From Streptomyces albus subsp. albus (GTDB lineage Bacteria > Actinomycetota > Actinomycetes > Streptomycetales > Streptomycetaceae), in contig NZ_JOID01000025.1 in NCBI RefSeq assembly GCF_000719865.1, positions 72,911 to 136,910 of the forward strand: DNA of 64,000 nt. The letters are read 5' to 3'. Position numbers and translations under genes: made by a program. Under the pieces are notes generated by a model. It had not been told where the DNA came from and did no database searches. It saw only the letters and a list, made by a program, of their open reading frames with translations. Positions 1-8,706 of the stretch are shown here, piece by piece (the first letter of the stretch is position 1; every line of letters begins with the position of its first letter).

Positions 1-268
1 CGGCCCCGCGGCTCCGCCCGTCTCCGGCGGGGGAGCGGCGGGCGTACCCGGTCCGGCGGCCAGGGGCGCGGCCGCCGGACCCGTCAGTCTCAGCACCGCC
101 ACACTCGAGCAGCTGGACGGCCTCCCCGGTGTCGGGCCGGTCCTGGCCCAGCGCATCCTCGAACACCGCGACCGTCAGGGGGGTTTCACCTCCGTCGACC
201 AGCTTCGCGAGGTGAACGGCATCGGCGACCGCAGGTTCGCCGACATCCAGCCCCTGGTGCGGCCATGA
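1..268 (+). CDS. comEA: ComEA-like helix-hairpin-helix DNA-binding protein, 3' part
   Basis: This is the C-terminal 88 residues of a ComEA-type protein; the 5' end lies outside the window. After a Gly/Ala/Pro-rich linker the frame reads a tandem helix-hairpin-helix domain with LDGLPGVGPVLAQRI followed by REVNGIGDRRFADI, the two G-I/V-G hairpins typical of ComEA. In competent bacteria ComEA is the membrane-anchored receptor that binds incoming double-stranded DNA and passes it to the ComEC channel. Streptomycetes keep the pair although natural transformation is not established for them. The stop codon overlaps the comEC start as ATGA (265-268), so the two genes are translationally coupled. Confidence 0.9.
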   Translation, partial: GPAAPPVSGGGAAGVPGPAARGAAAGPVSLSTATLEQLDGLPGVGPVLAQRILEHRDRQGGFTSVDQLREVNGIGDRRFADIQPLVRP

Positions 269-2157
269 GCGGGGTGACCGCACCCGCCGACGCTCCCGTC
301 CGGAGCGCTGACTCCCCGCGCCCGCGCCCAGAGGGTCTGGATCTGCGGTTGCTGCCCTGCGCTCTGGCCGCTTGGGCGGCTGCCGCCGCGGCGGTCGGAG
401 TCCGGCCCGTCGTGGCGGTGGTCGGCGCGGGCTGCTGCGCGGTGACGGGGCTGGCGGTGCTGCTCGTGGCTCTCACCCGAGGCCGGACTGCGAACCCCGG
501 CCGGGACCGTACCGCCGTCCGGACGGCCGCCGGGGAACCGTCCGGTGCGGGCCCGGTGGCGGGGCCGGCCGTGACACGGCGCCGGGGCAGCACAGGGGTC
601 GCACTGGCGGCGGTCCTCTTCTGCGCGGCGGCCGCGGCCGGCTCGGGAGCTCTGCGCGCCGCCGATCTGCACCGGGGTCCGCTGCCCGGCCTGGCACGGC
701 AGTCGGCGGGGGTCACGGCCGAGGTGACCGTCACCGGTGATCCGAGGCTCACCCGTCCGCGGGTGAACGGTCCGCGGAGCACCCCACCCGCCGTGGTGCT
801 GACGGCCGAGGCCCGGCGGGTCACGGCCGGGGACGGCACGGTCACCGAGGTCCGCACACCGGTACTCGTCTTCGTTCCGCTCCGGGCCGTCGCCGGGCGG
901 TCCGAGGACGAGCGGCGCACGGGGGTGCGAGAGCGGGCGGCGTGGCTGCGGCTGCTGCCGTCCACGCGGCTGCGGCTGCAGGCGCGGGCCGTGCCGTCGC
1001 AGGGCGGGGGCGACCGGGTGGCCGCCGTGCTGCGGGTCACCGGTAAGGGACCGCCGGTGGTGGTGCGGGGACCGACCGCCGTGCAGCGGGGGGCCGGTGA
1101 GCTGCGGGCGGGTCTGCGGAAAGCGTCCGACGGACTGTCGGCCGACGCGCGGGCGCTCCTCCCCGGACTGGTGGTGGGCGACACCTCGCGGGTACCGGCC
1201 GATCTCGACCGGGCCTTCCACGCAACCGACTTGGTGCATCTGCTCTCCGTGAGCGGCGCCAACCTCACGATCGTGCTGGCTCTGCTGATCGGCCCCCCGC
1301 ATCTGGCCATCCGGGCCGAACGGCGCGGACTGGCGCCCCGGTTCGGGATCCCGCTGCGCGGCACGGCCCTGCTCGGCGGACTGCTCACCCTGGGCTTCGT
1401 CATCGTGTGCCGGCCGGAGCCGAGTGTCCTGCGGGCCGCCGCCTGCGGTGGGATCGCCCTGCTGGCCATCGCCACCGGCCGGCGGAGATCGCTGCTGCCC
1501 GCGCTGGCCGCCGCGGTCCTGCTGCTCGTCCTGTACGACCCGTGGCTCGCCCGCTCCTACGGCTTTCTGCTCTCGGTGCTGGCGACCGGGGCGCTGCTGA
1601 CCGTCGCCCCGCGCTGGAGCGCGGCCCTGCAGCGACGCCGGGTCCCCGGCCGGCTGGCCGAGGTGCTGGCCGCCGCCGCGGCGGCACAGGCCGTGTGCGC
1701 GCCGGTGGTCGCGGTCCTGGCGGCACGGGTGAGCCTGGTCGCGGTTCCCTGCAATCTGTTCGCCGAACTCGCCGTGGCCCCGGCCACGGTGCTGGGTTTC
1801 GCCGCGCTCGCGACGGCCCCGCTCGCGATGCCGGCCGCCGAGGCGCTGGCCTGGCTCGCCGGGTGGCCGGTGGAGTGGATCGCGGCCGTGGCCCGCGCCG
1901 GCGCGGCGCTGCCGGGCGCGGAGCTGGACTGGCCGGGCGGCTGGACCGGCGGGCTGCTGCTCGCCGCCGTGACGGCGGCGCTGGTGCCGTTGGGTCCGCG
2001 GCTGGCGCGCCACCCATGGCTCTGCGCGGGCTGTGCCCTGGTCCTGCTGGTGGCCGTGGTCCGCCCGGGGCCGCTGCCGCGGTTCGTCACCGGCTGGCCC
2101 CCGCCGGGGTGGCGGCTCACCGTGTGCGACGTGTTCCCTGTTGAATCGACGTGTTGA
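265..2157 (+). pseudogene. comEC: ComEC 5' fragment, interrupted by the mobile element
   Basis: This is the N-terminal 623 codons of ComEC, the membrane channel for DNA uptake, followed by seven foreign residues and a stop supplied by the inserted element. Hydrophobic stretches near the N-terminus and the ComEC competence domain (LVHLLSVSGANLTIVLALL around residue 330) are present, followed by many membrane helices. The frame runs normally to WRLTVCDV at 2110-2133, where family members continue GQGDA, and then diverges. The missing metallo-beta-lactamase half is found 51.6 kb away at 53775-54581 in the matching frame. The product lacks the whole C-terminal hydrolase domain, so it is probably non-functional as an uptake channel. 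Confidence 0.95.
2128..2133. other. left junction core GACGTG (attL)
   Basis: GACGTG encodes the Asp-Val of the ComEC motif DVGQG. The same hexamer occurs at 53769-53774 at the other junction, in the frame that resumes comEC. A six-base core is what is known for Tn554-type site-specific recombination. A further GACGTG at 2148-2153 lies inside the terminal repeat and is not the junction, because comEC has already been lost by 2134. Confidence 0.85.
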
Positions 2158-2159
2158 AG
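2134..2159 (+). repeat. left terminal inverted repeat
   Basis: Reading inward from the left junction the sequence is TTCCCTGT, eight variable bases, then CGTGTTGAAG. The right end read inward is TTCTCTGT, nine variable bases, then CGTGTTGAAG (complement of 53742-53768). The outer eight bases match with one difference and the inner ten match perfectly, as expected of a pair of recombinase binding sites. Confidence 0.85.
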
Positions 2160-2179
2160 CCGAAGCAGGAGGGGACATT

Positions 2180-3724
2180 ATGACTGGCTGGCGCGTCTTC
2201 TGGGTGCCGAAGAGCCGTGCGGTTGATCCGCAGAGGGTGCCCGCTTTGGCAGGTTTGGGCGATCTGGCGGAGAGGGAGGACCACACGGGAATCCACGCAG
2301 GGGACCCGATCTTCTTGTCGCCTGACTACCGAATTGATGAACTGCTGAGTCTGTATCTGTGCCGGTCTTCCTTCGCCCGTCTCGCGGTGGAGACCAAGCG
2401 GAATTACACCGATGACTACGCGATCTTCTTTGACTTCCTCTGGGTCAGGGGCAAGGCGTGGAACGAGGCCACGGCCGATGATCTCTGGGACTTCGAGGAC
2501 TGGCGTACGCGCTCGCCCCGGAACCCGGAGAAGGTCGGCGCCGCACGTTGGAACCGTGGTCTTGCTGCGCTGACTCGCCTGTACAAGTGGGCTGTTGCCA
2601 CGGAGAACATGGCGAGCAACCCGATCCTGATGCATGCCGTGGCCGGCTATCAGGGCGACGTGGTGCAGACGCCGGAAGCCCGGGCGAAGGAGGCCAAGTC
2701 CAGTGATGTGCACTGGCTGACACCGCGGATGTTCCGGCTCTGGGTGGACGTAGGTCTCCGCGGCTATACGGTGGAGGGTCTGCCGTCGCCGGACTGGCGG
2801 GGACGTCTGGAAGTTCGCAATGTCGCCTTCGCTGATCTGCTCTTTTCCTCGGGGATGCGGCTGACCGAGGGAGCGTCGCTGCTGACGATCGAGGTGCCGA
2901 GGCTGCGACTTGGAGGCCCGCGCTACTACACAGGGCGGCTTGCGAAGCGGGTGACGAAGTCCAAGCGAGCTCGCACCTACTACGTGGCATCGCCTGTGGT
3001 CGGCGAGGTGGAGAGTTACATGGAGTCGCTGCGGGCCCGGGTGATCCGACGTGCGCAGGCGAGGGGCCGATATGACGCCCTGGAGGAGATGCGCCTGCTC
3101 ACGAAGGTCACCGGGCGTCGCAAGAAGATCCTGCACTGGGTCGACCGAGACGGCATGGTGGGGAGGACGCCGCTGACGGAGGCGCCGGTGGAGGAGCGGA
3201 TGACGTACTTCACCGAGGGCCCCACGGGCCCGGAACCGGTGTGGTTGTGGCTGAACGAGCAGGGACTGCCGTTCCATCCGGCATCGTGGGAGAACGTCTT
3301 CTGTACGGCTTCGGACCGGTGCGACGACGTTCTGGGACCGGTGATGGCGGAGCCGCCGTTTTGCACTCCGCACATGTGCCGGCACTCCTTCGCCCTCTAC
3401 ATGCTCGTGGTGCTACACCACGTCATGGACGTGCGTATGGGCCTCACCCCTGAGGAGAGGCGGGACTTCCGGCTTCTCTACGGCGATCCGTGGCGCATGG
3501 TGCAGGATCTGCTGGGTCACCGGGACATCGAGCTGACCCGCAAGATCTACCTGGCGCCCGTCTCGGACCTGCAGATCCGGGCGCTGATGGCCGACCCGGC
3601 ACCGCGGGACACCGAGGCCGGCGGCCTGAGCGTGTCCGATGCACGGGTCACGTCGCTGCTGGCCCGCATCGCGGAGGAGAGCGACGGCATCCAGGACATC
3701 GACACGCTGCTGGAGACGGCGTGA
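2180..3724 (+). CDS. tyrosine recombinase 1 of the Tn554-like element (TnpA-like)
   Basis: A 514-residue site-specific recombinase. ATG 2180 is preceded by a strong ribosome binding site (AGGAGGGG at 2167-2174). An N-terminal SAM-like core-binding domain (YTDDYAIFFDFLWVRG, about residues 75-90) precedes a canonical catalytic domain. Visible catalytic residues are Arg227 (SSGMRLTE), His398-x-x-Arg401 (HMCRH), His447 (LLGHRD) and the nucleophile Tyr457 (RKIYL). It is the most complete catalyst of the three recombinases and the likeliest to cut and rejoin the GACGTG core. It starts only 46 bp inside the element, so little room exists for its own promoter. The stop overlaps the next GTG start (GTGA). 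Confidence 0.92.
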   Translation: MTGWRVFWVPKSRAVDPQRVPALAGLGDLAEREDHTGIHAGDPIFLSPDYRIDELLSLYLCRSSFARLAVETKRNYTDDYAIFFDFLWVRGKAWNEATADDLWDFEDWRTRSPRNPEKVGAARWNRGLAALTRLYKWAVATENMASNPILMHAVAGYQGDVVQTPEARAKEAKSSDVHWLTPRMFRLWVDVGLRGYTVEGLPSPDWRGRLEVRNVAFADLLFSSGMRLTEGASLLTIEVPRLRLGGPRYYTGRLAKRVTKSKRARTYYVASPVVGEVESYMESLRARVIRRAQARGRYDALEEMRLLTKVTGRRKKILHWVDRDGMVGRTPLTEAPVEERMTYFTEGPTGPEPVWLWLNEQGLPFHPASWENVFCTASDRCDDVLGPVMAEPPFCTPHMCRHSFALYMLVVLHHVMDVRMGLTPEERRDFRLLYGDPWRMVQDLLGHRDIELTRKIYLAPVSDLQIRALMADPAPRDTEAGGLSVSDARVTSLLARIAEESDGIQDIDTLLETA

Positions 3725-5475
3725 GCCGGAGGGGCCGCAAGGCGGCTCTTCCTGAGGCCGGGCATCGGCGGCCGGCGGTTCTGGATACATCCGGGCTGGT
3801 GGTGCGTCACCGCAACAAGCTGGGCACCGTCAAGGAGTTCGACTTCGCCGAGTTGTCGTTCACCCCGGCGATGCGGCGGTCCTTGGCCGGACTGTTCGCG
3901 GCCAAGTGCGCTCCCGGCGGCGGCTGGGACAGCCACGACACCTCCGTCCACATCTGGCGGCTGCTGAGAGCCTTCGGCGAGTACCTGACCGAGACCGACC
4001 AACAGCCGGACGACATAGCGGACTTGACGGCCGGGACCTGGATGGCCTGGCGGCTGAGCCGCCCACAGACCCAGATGGGGTACGTCCAGATCACCTCGGT
4101 AGCGGGCTTCCTACAGCTGGACTCGCGCCTGGCACAGCCGGTACGGGTGGCCATGGCCAAGCGGGTGCCGCGGGTGAAGGTCGAGGAACACGCCTTCACC
4201 CCTGACGAGTTCGAGGAGGTCCGCCGCTCGGCCCGGCAGATGTTCCGCTCTGCGCTGCTGCGGATCCGGGAGAACGTCCAGTTGCTGGAGGCCTGGCGCT
4301 CAGGCGGCATCGAGCCCCAGGACCTGCAGAACTGGCTGATCGGTGAGGGGCTGGACTGCCTCGCCCGCACCGGCCACATACCCCGCTACCCGAGAGGTGA
4401 CGGCCGAATGCGTCCGGTCTTCCGCTACTCGAAGGCCATGGGCGGCGACGGCGCCATTTACACCTGGAGGCGCCTGTACCTCTCCCGCCGGGAGGCCACG
4501 GCACTCGGGGTCTTGCTCGCCGCGGAGCACGGCCTGAACGCCACCACGGTCGGCGAGATGCGCACGCCCAGGGCGACGCCTGACTCGGGCGAGGGCCGCT
4601 TCCCGGTCTACCGGATGGAACTGGAGAAGCGGCGCAAGGGCGAAGCCGATCACTTCGAGACCCGCAACCTTGCCGACTTCGGCGCCGATTCGCCCGGACG
4701 TCTGATCACCGAGGCATTGGAGGCCACCGCCCCGGCCCGCGCCTACCTGGCATCCGTGGGCTGTACCGCCGACAGGTTTCTGATCTGGCACGAAACCCGC
4801 CCACGTCACTGGCAGGACACCAACGAGGCACTGATCCGGGAGGGCCCCTTCGGCCTGGGCCTGACCAAGCCGGATTTCGACGACTACGGAACCCACTTCG
4901 GCCCGGACGGGGGCGGCGTCATGCGCCGGACTCGCAAGACGGCGAACGTGGTGCACCGGCGTGAGCCGGGGCAGAACAGCCAGGACACCCACGACAGCGT
5001 CTACGTCATCCCCGAACCGCAGGCCCAGCAGGCCGCCATCCCGGTCATCGCGGCAGGAGTCGAGGACGCCCTGGAGTCCGCCCGCCGCACCGTGTTCACG
5101 GCCAAGCTCACCGACGCTCCCGAGGACGGCGAGGTGGAGGCCGCCACCAACGGCTGTGCGGACTACGAGAACAGCCCCATCACCGGGCCCGGCGCCAGCT
5201 GCGGGGCATCGTTTCTGCTCTGCACCGCATGCCCCAACGCCCGCGTCCACCCCGGCCATCACTCCCGTCTGGCCCACCTGCACCGTGCCATTGGGGAGCT
5301 GGAGGCCGTGCTGCCCAAGGCGGTCTGGGACGCGGAGTGGTCCGAGCCCCACGACCGGCTGTCCGACCTCAAAAGACGCCTGGGACCTGCTCTTTGGCGC
5401 CGGGCCCTTGCCAATGTCACCGCCGAGGACCGCCAGGTCGTCGGCGACCTGCTGAACGGACTCTACGACCTGTGA
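3721..5475 (+). CDS. recombinase 2, divergent integrase-like protein with C-terminal Cys cluster
   Basis: A 584-residue protein read from GTG 3721, which overlaps the previous stop. Size, position between two recombinases and the N-terminal helical region fit the second integrase-like protein of three-recombinase transposons. The catalytic part is divergent. I find no classic HxxR, only a basic MRRTRKT stretch followed by THDSVYV, where Tyr428 could be the nucleophile. The C-terminal region has Cys479, Cys494, Cys501 and Cys504, a probable zinc site. It may be a structural or accessory recombinase rather than an independent catalyst. Its stop overlaps the next GTG, so the three genes form one coupled transcript. 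Confidence 0.75.
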   Translation: MSRRGRKAALPEAGHRRPAVLDTSGLVVRHRNKLGTVKEFDFAELSFTPAMRRSLAGLFAAKCAPGGGWDSHDTSVHIWRLLRAFGEYLTETDQQPDDIADLTAGTWMAWRLSRPQTQMGYVQITSVAGFLQLDSRLAQPVRVAMAKRVPRVKVEEHAFTPDEFEEVRRSARQMFRSALLRIRENVQLLEAWRSGGIEPQDLQNWLIGEGLDCLARTGHIPRYPRGDGRMRPVFRYSKAMGGDGAIYTWRRLYLSRREATALGVLLAAEHGLNATTVGEMRTPRATPDSGEGRFPVYRMELEKRRKGEADHFETRNLADFGADSPGRLITEALEATAPARAYLASVGCTADRFLIWHETRPRHWQDTNEALIREGPFGLGLTKPDFDDYGTHFGPDGGGVMRRTRKTANVVHRREPGQNSQDTHDSVYVIPEPQAQQAAIPVIAAGVEDALESARRTVFTAKLTDAPEDGEVEAATNGCADYENSPITGPGASCGASFLLCTACPNARVHPGHHSRLAHLHRAIGELEAVLPKAVWDAEWSEPHDRLSDLKRRLGPALWRRALANVTAEDRQVVGDLLNGLYDL

Positions 5476-7571
5476 CCGTCGCTCTCCTGGAAGACCTTCC
5501 CGACCGCCCGGGCCCCGATACGCCCGTCATCGCCGCTGACCTGATCGTCAACCCGAACGCCCCCAACGCCCGCTACAGCGACATGATCTGGCCGCTGTCT
5601 CCCCTCAACGCGAACCCGAGCGCTTCGCGGAACGCACTGCACCTGGACGCCTTCCCCGCGCCGCTTCGGGAGGAGTTCACCTACCTGGCCTGGTCGATGA
5701 TCAACCGGGCCCTGCCGGACGACTTCCTGGTCGGCCGTGTCCCTACCTGGCGGACCCGACAGAGCCCCGGCAAGCTCTACTCCACCGTGCAGCGCTGGCG
5801 AGCCCTGGCCGAGTGGCTGGTCAAACGGGACATCACCACCCTCGCGCAGTGCACGACGGAGGACGTGCGGGCGTTCGCGCTCGACAACCTGCGCACCCCG
5901 AAGTCACGCGAGTACGCGGCATCGTTCCTGACGTCGATCTCGCGGCTGTGGGCCTTCGACTTCTACGACGCCCAGCCGCTGGGGATCGGTGAACCGCCGT
6001 GGCACTGGGAGGGGATCGACGACTTCCTGCCGGCGGCAACCGCGCGCGGTGAGAACGCGACCGAGCCGATCACGGCGGCCACGATGGGACCGTTGCTGAT
6101 CTGGGCTTTGCGGGTCGTCGACGACTTCGCCGAGGACATCATGCGGGCCTGGGAGAAGGCCACGGACATGACCGCCCGGGCCGAGGCCACGGTAACCAAC
6201 AAGCTGGGCCTGGCCCGCATCAAGGACTACGTCGACGCCCGCCGCGACCGCGGCGAGCCCATCCCCAGCTGGGTCCAATCGCATGGGCGTACGGAGTGCA
6301 TCCCCTACATCTCCGCCCTGACCGGCGCCTCCATGGGCCAGGTCGACAGGGTGCTCAGACGGGGCTACCGGAGCGAGTACGCCCGCGCGAATCTCGGCCC
6401 CAGCCCCCTGAAACTCAAGATCAAAGGCCGTATCGACGGCACCCCGTGGACTAAGGCGATCGACTTCGGCGACGTCGATTCGCTGATGCGGCACCTGGGC
6501 ACGGCCTGCTTCATCGTGCTGGCCTACCTGACCGGCATGCGGCCGGGCGAGGTGCTGAGCCTGCGCAGCGGAAGCTGCCCCGAACCCGACTCAGGACCGC
6601 ACCTGATCTACGGAAACGTCTACAAGACCGCCCGCGACGAGGACGGCAACTACCTGTCCGAGGGGATGCTGCGCGAGATGCCGTGGGTCGCCATCGCCCC
6701 CGCGGTCAACGCCATCCGGGTCCTGGAGCAGATCGTCCCCGAAGGCGACCTGCTGTTCGACGCACACGCCCACGACTTCCGCTTGCGGCGCAAGTTCACC
6801 GGGTCCATCACCTACGCGACGATGAGCGATCGCATCGAGCACTTCGCCACCTGGGCCTCCGACCAGGCCATCCGCCTGGAGCGTCCGCATGAGACCGTCC
6901 CCGCCGACCCGCACGGAGCGATCGGCACCGAACGGTTCAGACGGACCCTGGCCTGGCACATCGCCCGCCGCCCCGGCGGCCTGGTAGCCCTGGCGATCCA
7001 GTACGGCCACATGCGCACGGTGGTCAGCGCCGGCTATGCCTCGCGCAGCCGCGACGGCATTCACGACCTCCTCGACATCGAAACCGCCCGGGCGACCGTC
7101 GACACCCTCGCCACACTCAACGCCGACCTGAGCGAAGGAGTCGGCATCTCCGGACCGGCAGCCCGCCGCGCGATCAACGCAGCTGCCCACGCCCCGGAGT
7201 TCCTCGGCACCGTGATCAGCGTACGGACCGCCCAAGACATTCTGGACAACGCGCAACTGTCTGTCTACGACAATCCCGGCAGCTACCTGATGTGTGTCTA
7301 CAACCGTGACAAAGCCCTGTGCCACCGTCTGGAGGGCCAACAGGATGCCCCCAGTCTGGACCGATGCCAGCCGTCCTGTGCGAACATCACCCGCACCGAT
7401 CGCCACGCCGAACAACTCATCGCCTTGGCGCGGAAGTTGGAGAAGCAAGCCGGGTCCGAACTCGTCCCCGTCCCGCTGGCTGACCGGTTCCGCCGCCGCG
7501 CCAGCCGCCTCCGATCTTTTGCCGACGAGCACTACCGCAACCGCGTCACCGTCCAGGAGGACCTGTCATGA
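5472..7571 (+). CDS. tyrosine recombinase 3 (TnpB-like)
   Basis: A 699-residue recombinase starting at GTG 5472. It has a long N-terminal DNA-binding region and a recognisable catalytic domain: Arg357 (TGMRPGE), His496-x-x-Arg499 in RRTLAWHIARRPGG, His513 in QYGHM and the probable nucleophile Tyr522 in AGYAS. The spacing and the RRTLAWHIARRPGG signature are characteristic of TnpB-type recombinases of the Tn554 family. A C-terminal Cys set (608, 617, 632, 636) probably binds zinc, as in gene 2. The length is somewhat above the roughly 630 residues of TnpB in Tn554. ATG of the next gene overlaps the stop (ATGA at 7568-7571). Confidence 0.9.
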   Translation: MTVALLEDLPDRPGPDTPVIAADLIVNPNAPNARYSDMIWPLSPLNANPSASRNALHLDAFPAPLREEFTYLAWSMINRALPDDFLVGRVPTWRTRQSPGKLYSTVQRWRALAEWLVKRDITTLAQCTTEDVRAFALDNLRTPKSREYAASFLTSISRLWAFDFYDAQPLGIGEPPWHWEGIDDFLPAATARGENATEPITAATMGPLLIWALRVVDDFAEDIMRAWEKATDMTARAEATVTNKLGLARIKDYVDARRDRGEPIPSWVQSHGRTECIPYISALTGASMGQVDRVLRRGYRSEYARANLGPSPLKLKIKGRIDGTPWTKAIDFGDVDSLMRHLGTACFIVLAYLTGMRPGEVLSLRSGSCPEPDSGPHLIYGNVYKTARDEDGNYLSEGMLREMPWVAIAPAVNAIRVLEQIVPEGDLLFDAHAHDFRLRRKFTGSITYATMSDRIEHFATWASDQAIRLERPHETVPADPHGAIGTERFRRTLAWHIARRPGGLVALAIQYGHMRTVVSAGYASRSRDGIHDLLDIETARATVDTLATLNADLSEGVGISGPAARRAINAAAHAPEFLGTVISVRTAQDILDNAQLSVYDNPGSYLMCVYNRDKALCHRLEGQQDAPSLDRCQPSCANITRTDRHAEQLIALARKLEKQAGSELVPVPLADRFRRRASRLRSFADEHYRNRVTVQEDLS

Positions 7572-7999
7572 GCCCCGCTCCCGATGAACGCGACCGCATC
7601 CGGGCCGCCATGGATCGGATCTTGGCCGACAGCCCTGAACACTCCAACGGCGCCTTGACCATCGTGGCCCTGGCCCAGGAGGCTCAGGTCCCGCGCAACG
7701 CACTCACTCAGCGCCACCTGGACCTGAAGAACGAGTTCTACGAAAAGGTCCGGGCCCGCGGCGCCATGCCGGACAGTGAGAAGCGGCTGCGGCGGCAAGT
7801 GACCAAGCTCAAGGAACTTCGGGCGGCGGACGCCAAGGAGCTTGCGGCCCTGCGGTCCGACGTCGAAGCTCTGGTCGGCGCCCTGCACCAGGTACAGATG
7901 GAGAACCGGCAACTGCGTCAGCGACTCGCCGCCCCCGACCCCACCGTACGTTCGCTGCCCACGCAGCCCCGGCCGCGAGCCGCCCGCAGGCGTTCTTGA
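7568..7999 (+). CDS. DUF6262 / TnpC-like accessory protein
   Basis: A 143-residue protein coupled to the last recombinase by ATGA. The first 60 residues form a helix-turn-helix-like segment (TIVALAQEAQVPRNALTQRH). A long charged coiled coil follows (about residues 70-115, rich in Lys, Glu, Leu), and the tail is basic and Pro/Arg-rich. Tn554-type elements carry a small TnpC at this position that influences orientation and efficiency of transposition without being a recombinase. The same size, order and coiled-coil build support that role here. A direct DNA-binding function is inferred only from the helix-turn-helix look and the basic tail. Confidence 0.8.
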   Translation: MSPAPDERDRIRAAMDRILADSPEHSNGALTIVALAQEAQVPRNALTQRHLDLKNEFYEKVRARGAMPDSEKRLRRQVTKLKELRAADAKELAALRSDVEALVGALHQVQMENRQLRQRLAAPDPTVRSLPTQPRPRAARRRS

Positions 8000-8487
8000 G
8001 CGGCAACACCAGAAAGCCGGCGCCCGCATACAAGCCCGCGGTGCCCACGCTCAGGCGGACGCCACTGCCAGTAGCGCGTGAGCCCAGGCTCGCAACGCCG
8101 ACCAGAACTGGACGGCGTCCGCTCCGGCGCACACGTACGCCGATCTGATCACCAGCGCCCTCGCCCTCGAAGGGAAGATCATATTCGTGGAGGCGGACTT
8201 CAACCGCAGCGGGCGTCGCCCCGCTGTGATGGTGGCCAGAGCGGCAGCGATACGCCCCCTGTGCCGGGCTGTCGTACGAGTGGTCAGAAAGACATTCGGA
8301 AAGCTAAGACGCCCGGCGTCATCAGCGCCGCTGATGCCACACGCCTCTCGCGGGATTCGGGAACGCTGACGGCATCGCCGCAGGCCAGAGCGGTCACGTG
8401 TGGCGACCGATACGTACGCCCTCACCGGATGTGCGCACCGCGCCAACACGCCAGACCGGTACGCGAGTTCAGTATCTGCAACGCACC
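8000..8487. other. decayed region without an intact gene
   Basis: No intact reading frame with a ribosome binding site is visible. A plus-strand frame open from 8082 to 8369 reads a protein-like stretch (HTYADLITSALALEGKIIF around 8130-8190) without an obvious start, which looks like a gene remnant I cannot identify. A short perfect inverted repeat, CATCAGCG/CGCTGATG around one central base, lies at 8320-8336. Confidence 0.5.
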
Positions 8488-8706
8488 TCAGGTTCGGGTC
8501 AGTTGCCGGGCGGCGGTTTCAAGCCGTTCATCGGAGAGGGCGGGGTTGGCGACGGCCCTGGCGATCAGCGTGGCGCCGACGAGTGCGCTGAGGGTGAGCA
8601 TGGCCTCGGCGCGCGCTTCCTCGGGGTTGTTGCCGCCGAAGCGGTCGAAGTAGCCCCGAATCCGCTTCTCGTAGGCCTCCTTCAAAACCTGGTCGCTGCG
8701 CCCGGC
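8488..8706 (-). pseudogene. C-terminal remnant of a TetR-family regulator
   Basis: The minus strand reads about 70 codons ending at the stop at 8488, with LKEAYEKRIRGYFDRFGG followed by an Ala/Leu-rich helix and ALSDERLETAARQL. This is the typical end of a TetR/AcrR ligand-binding domain. The N-terminal DNA-binding half is absent. Upstream, at about 8706, the frame runs into the broken IS256-type transposase, so the gene was cut by that insertion or by a later deletion. It cannot bind DNA as it stands. It may be the relic of a former regulator of the neighbouring cluster. Confidence 0.65.

Noticed and set aside
2148..2153. Second GACGTG near the left end as the true junction
   Set aside because: ComEC coding is already lost after 2133, and the terminal repeat pairing only works with the junction at 2133/2134.
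175..2286. Long minus-strand open frame opposite comEC
   Set aside because: Shadow of high-GC codon bias: Arg/Pro/Gly-rich, no motif, no ribosome binding site, fully covered by comEC.
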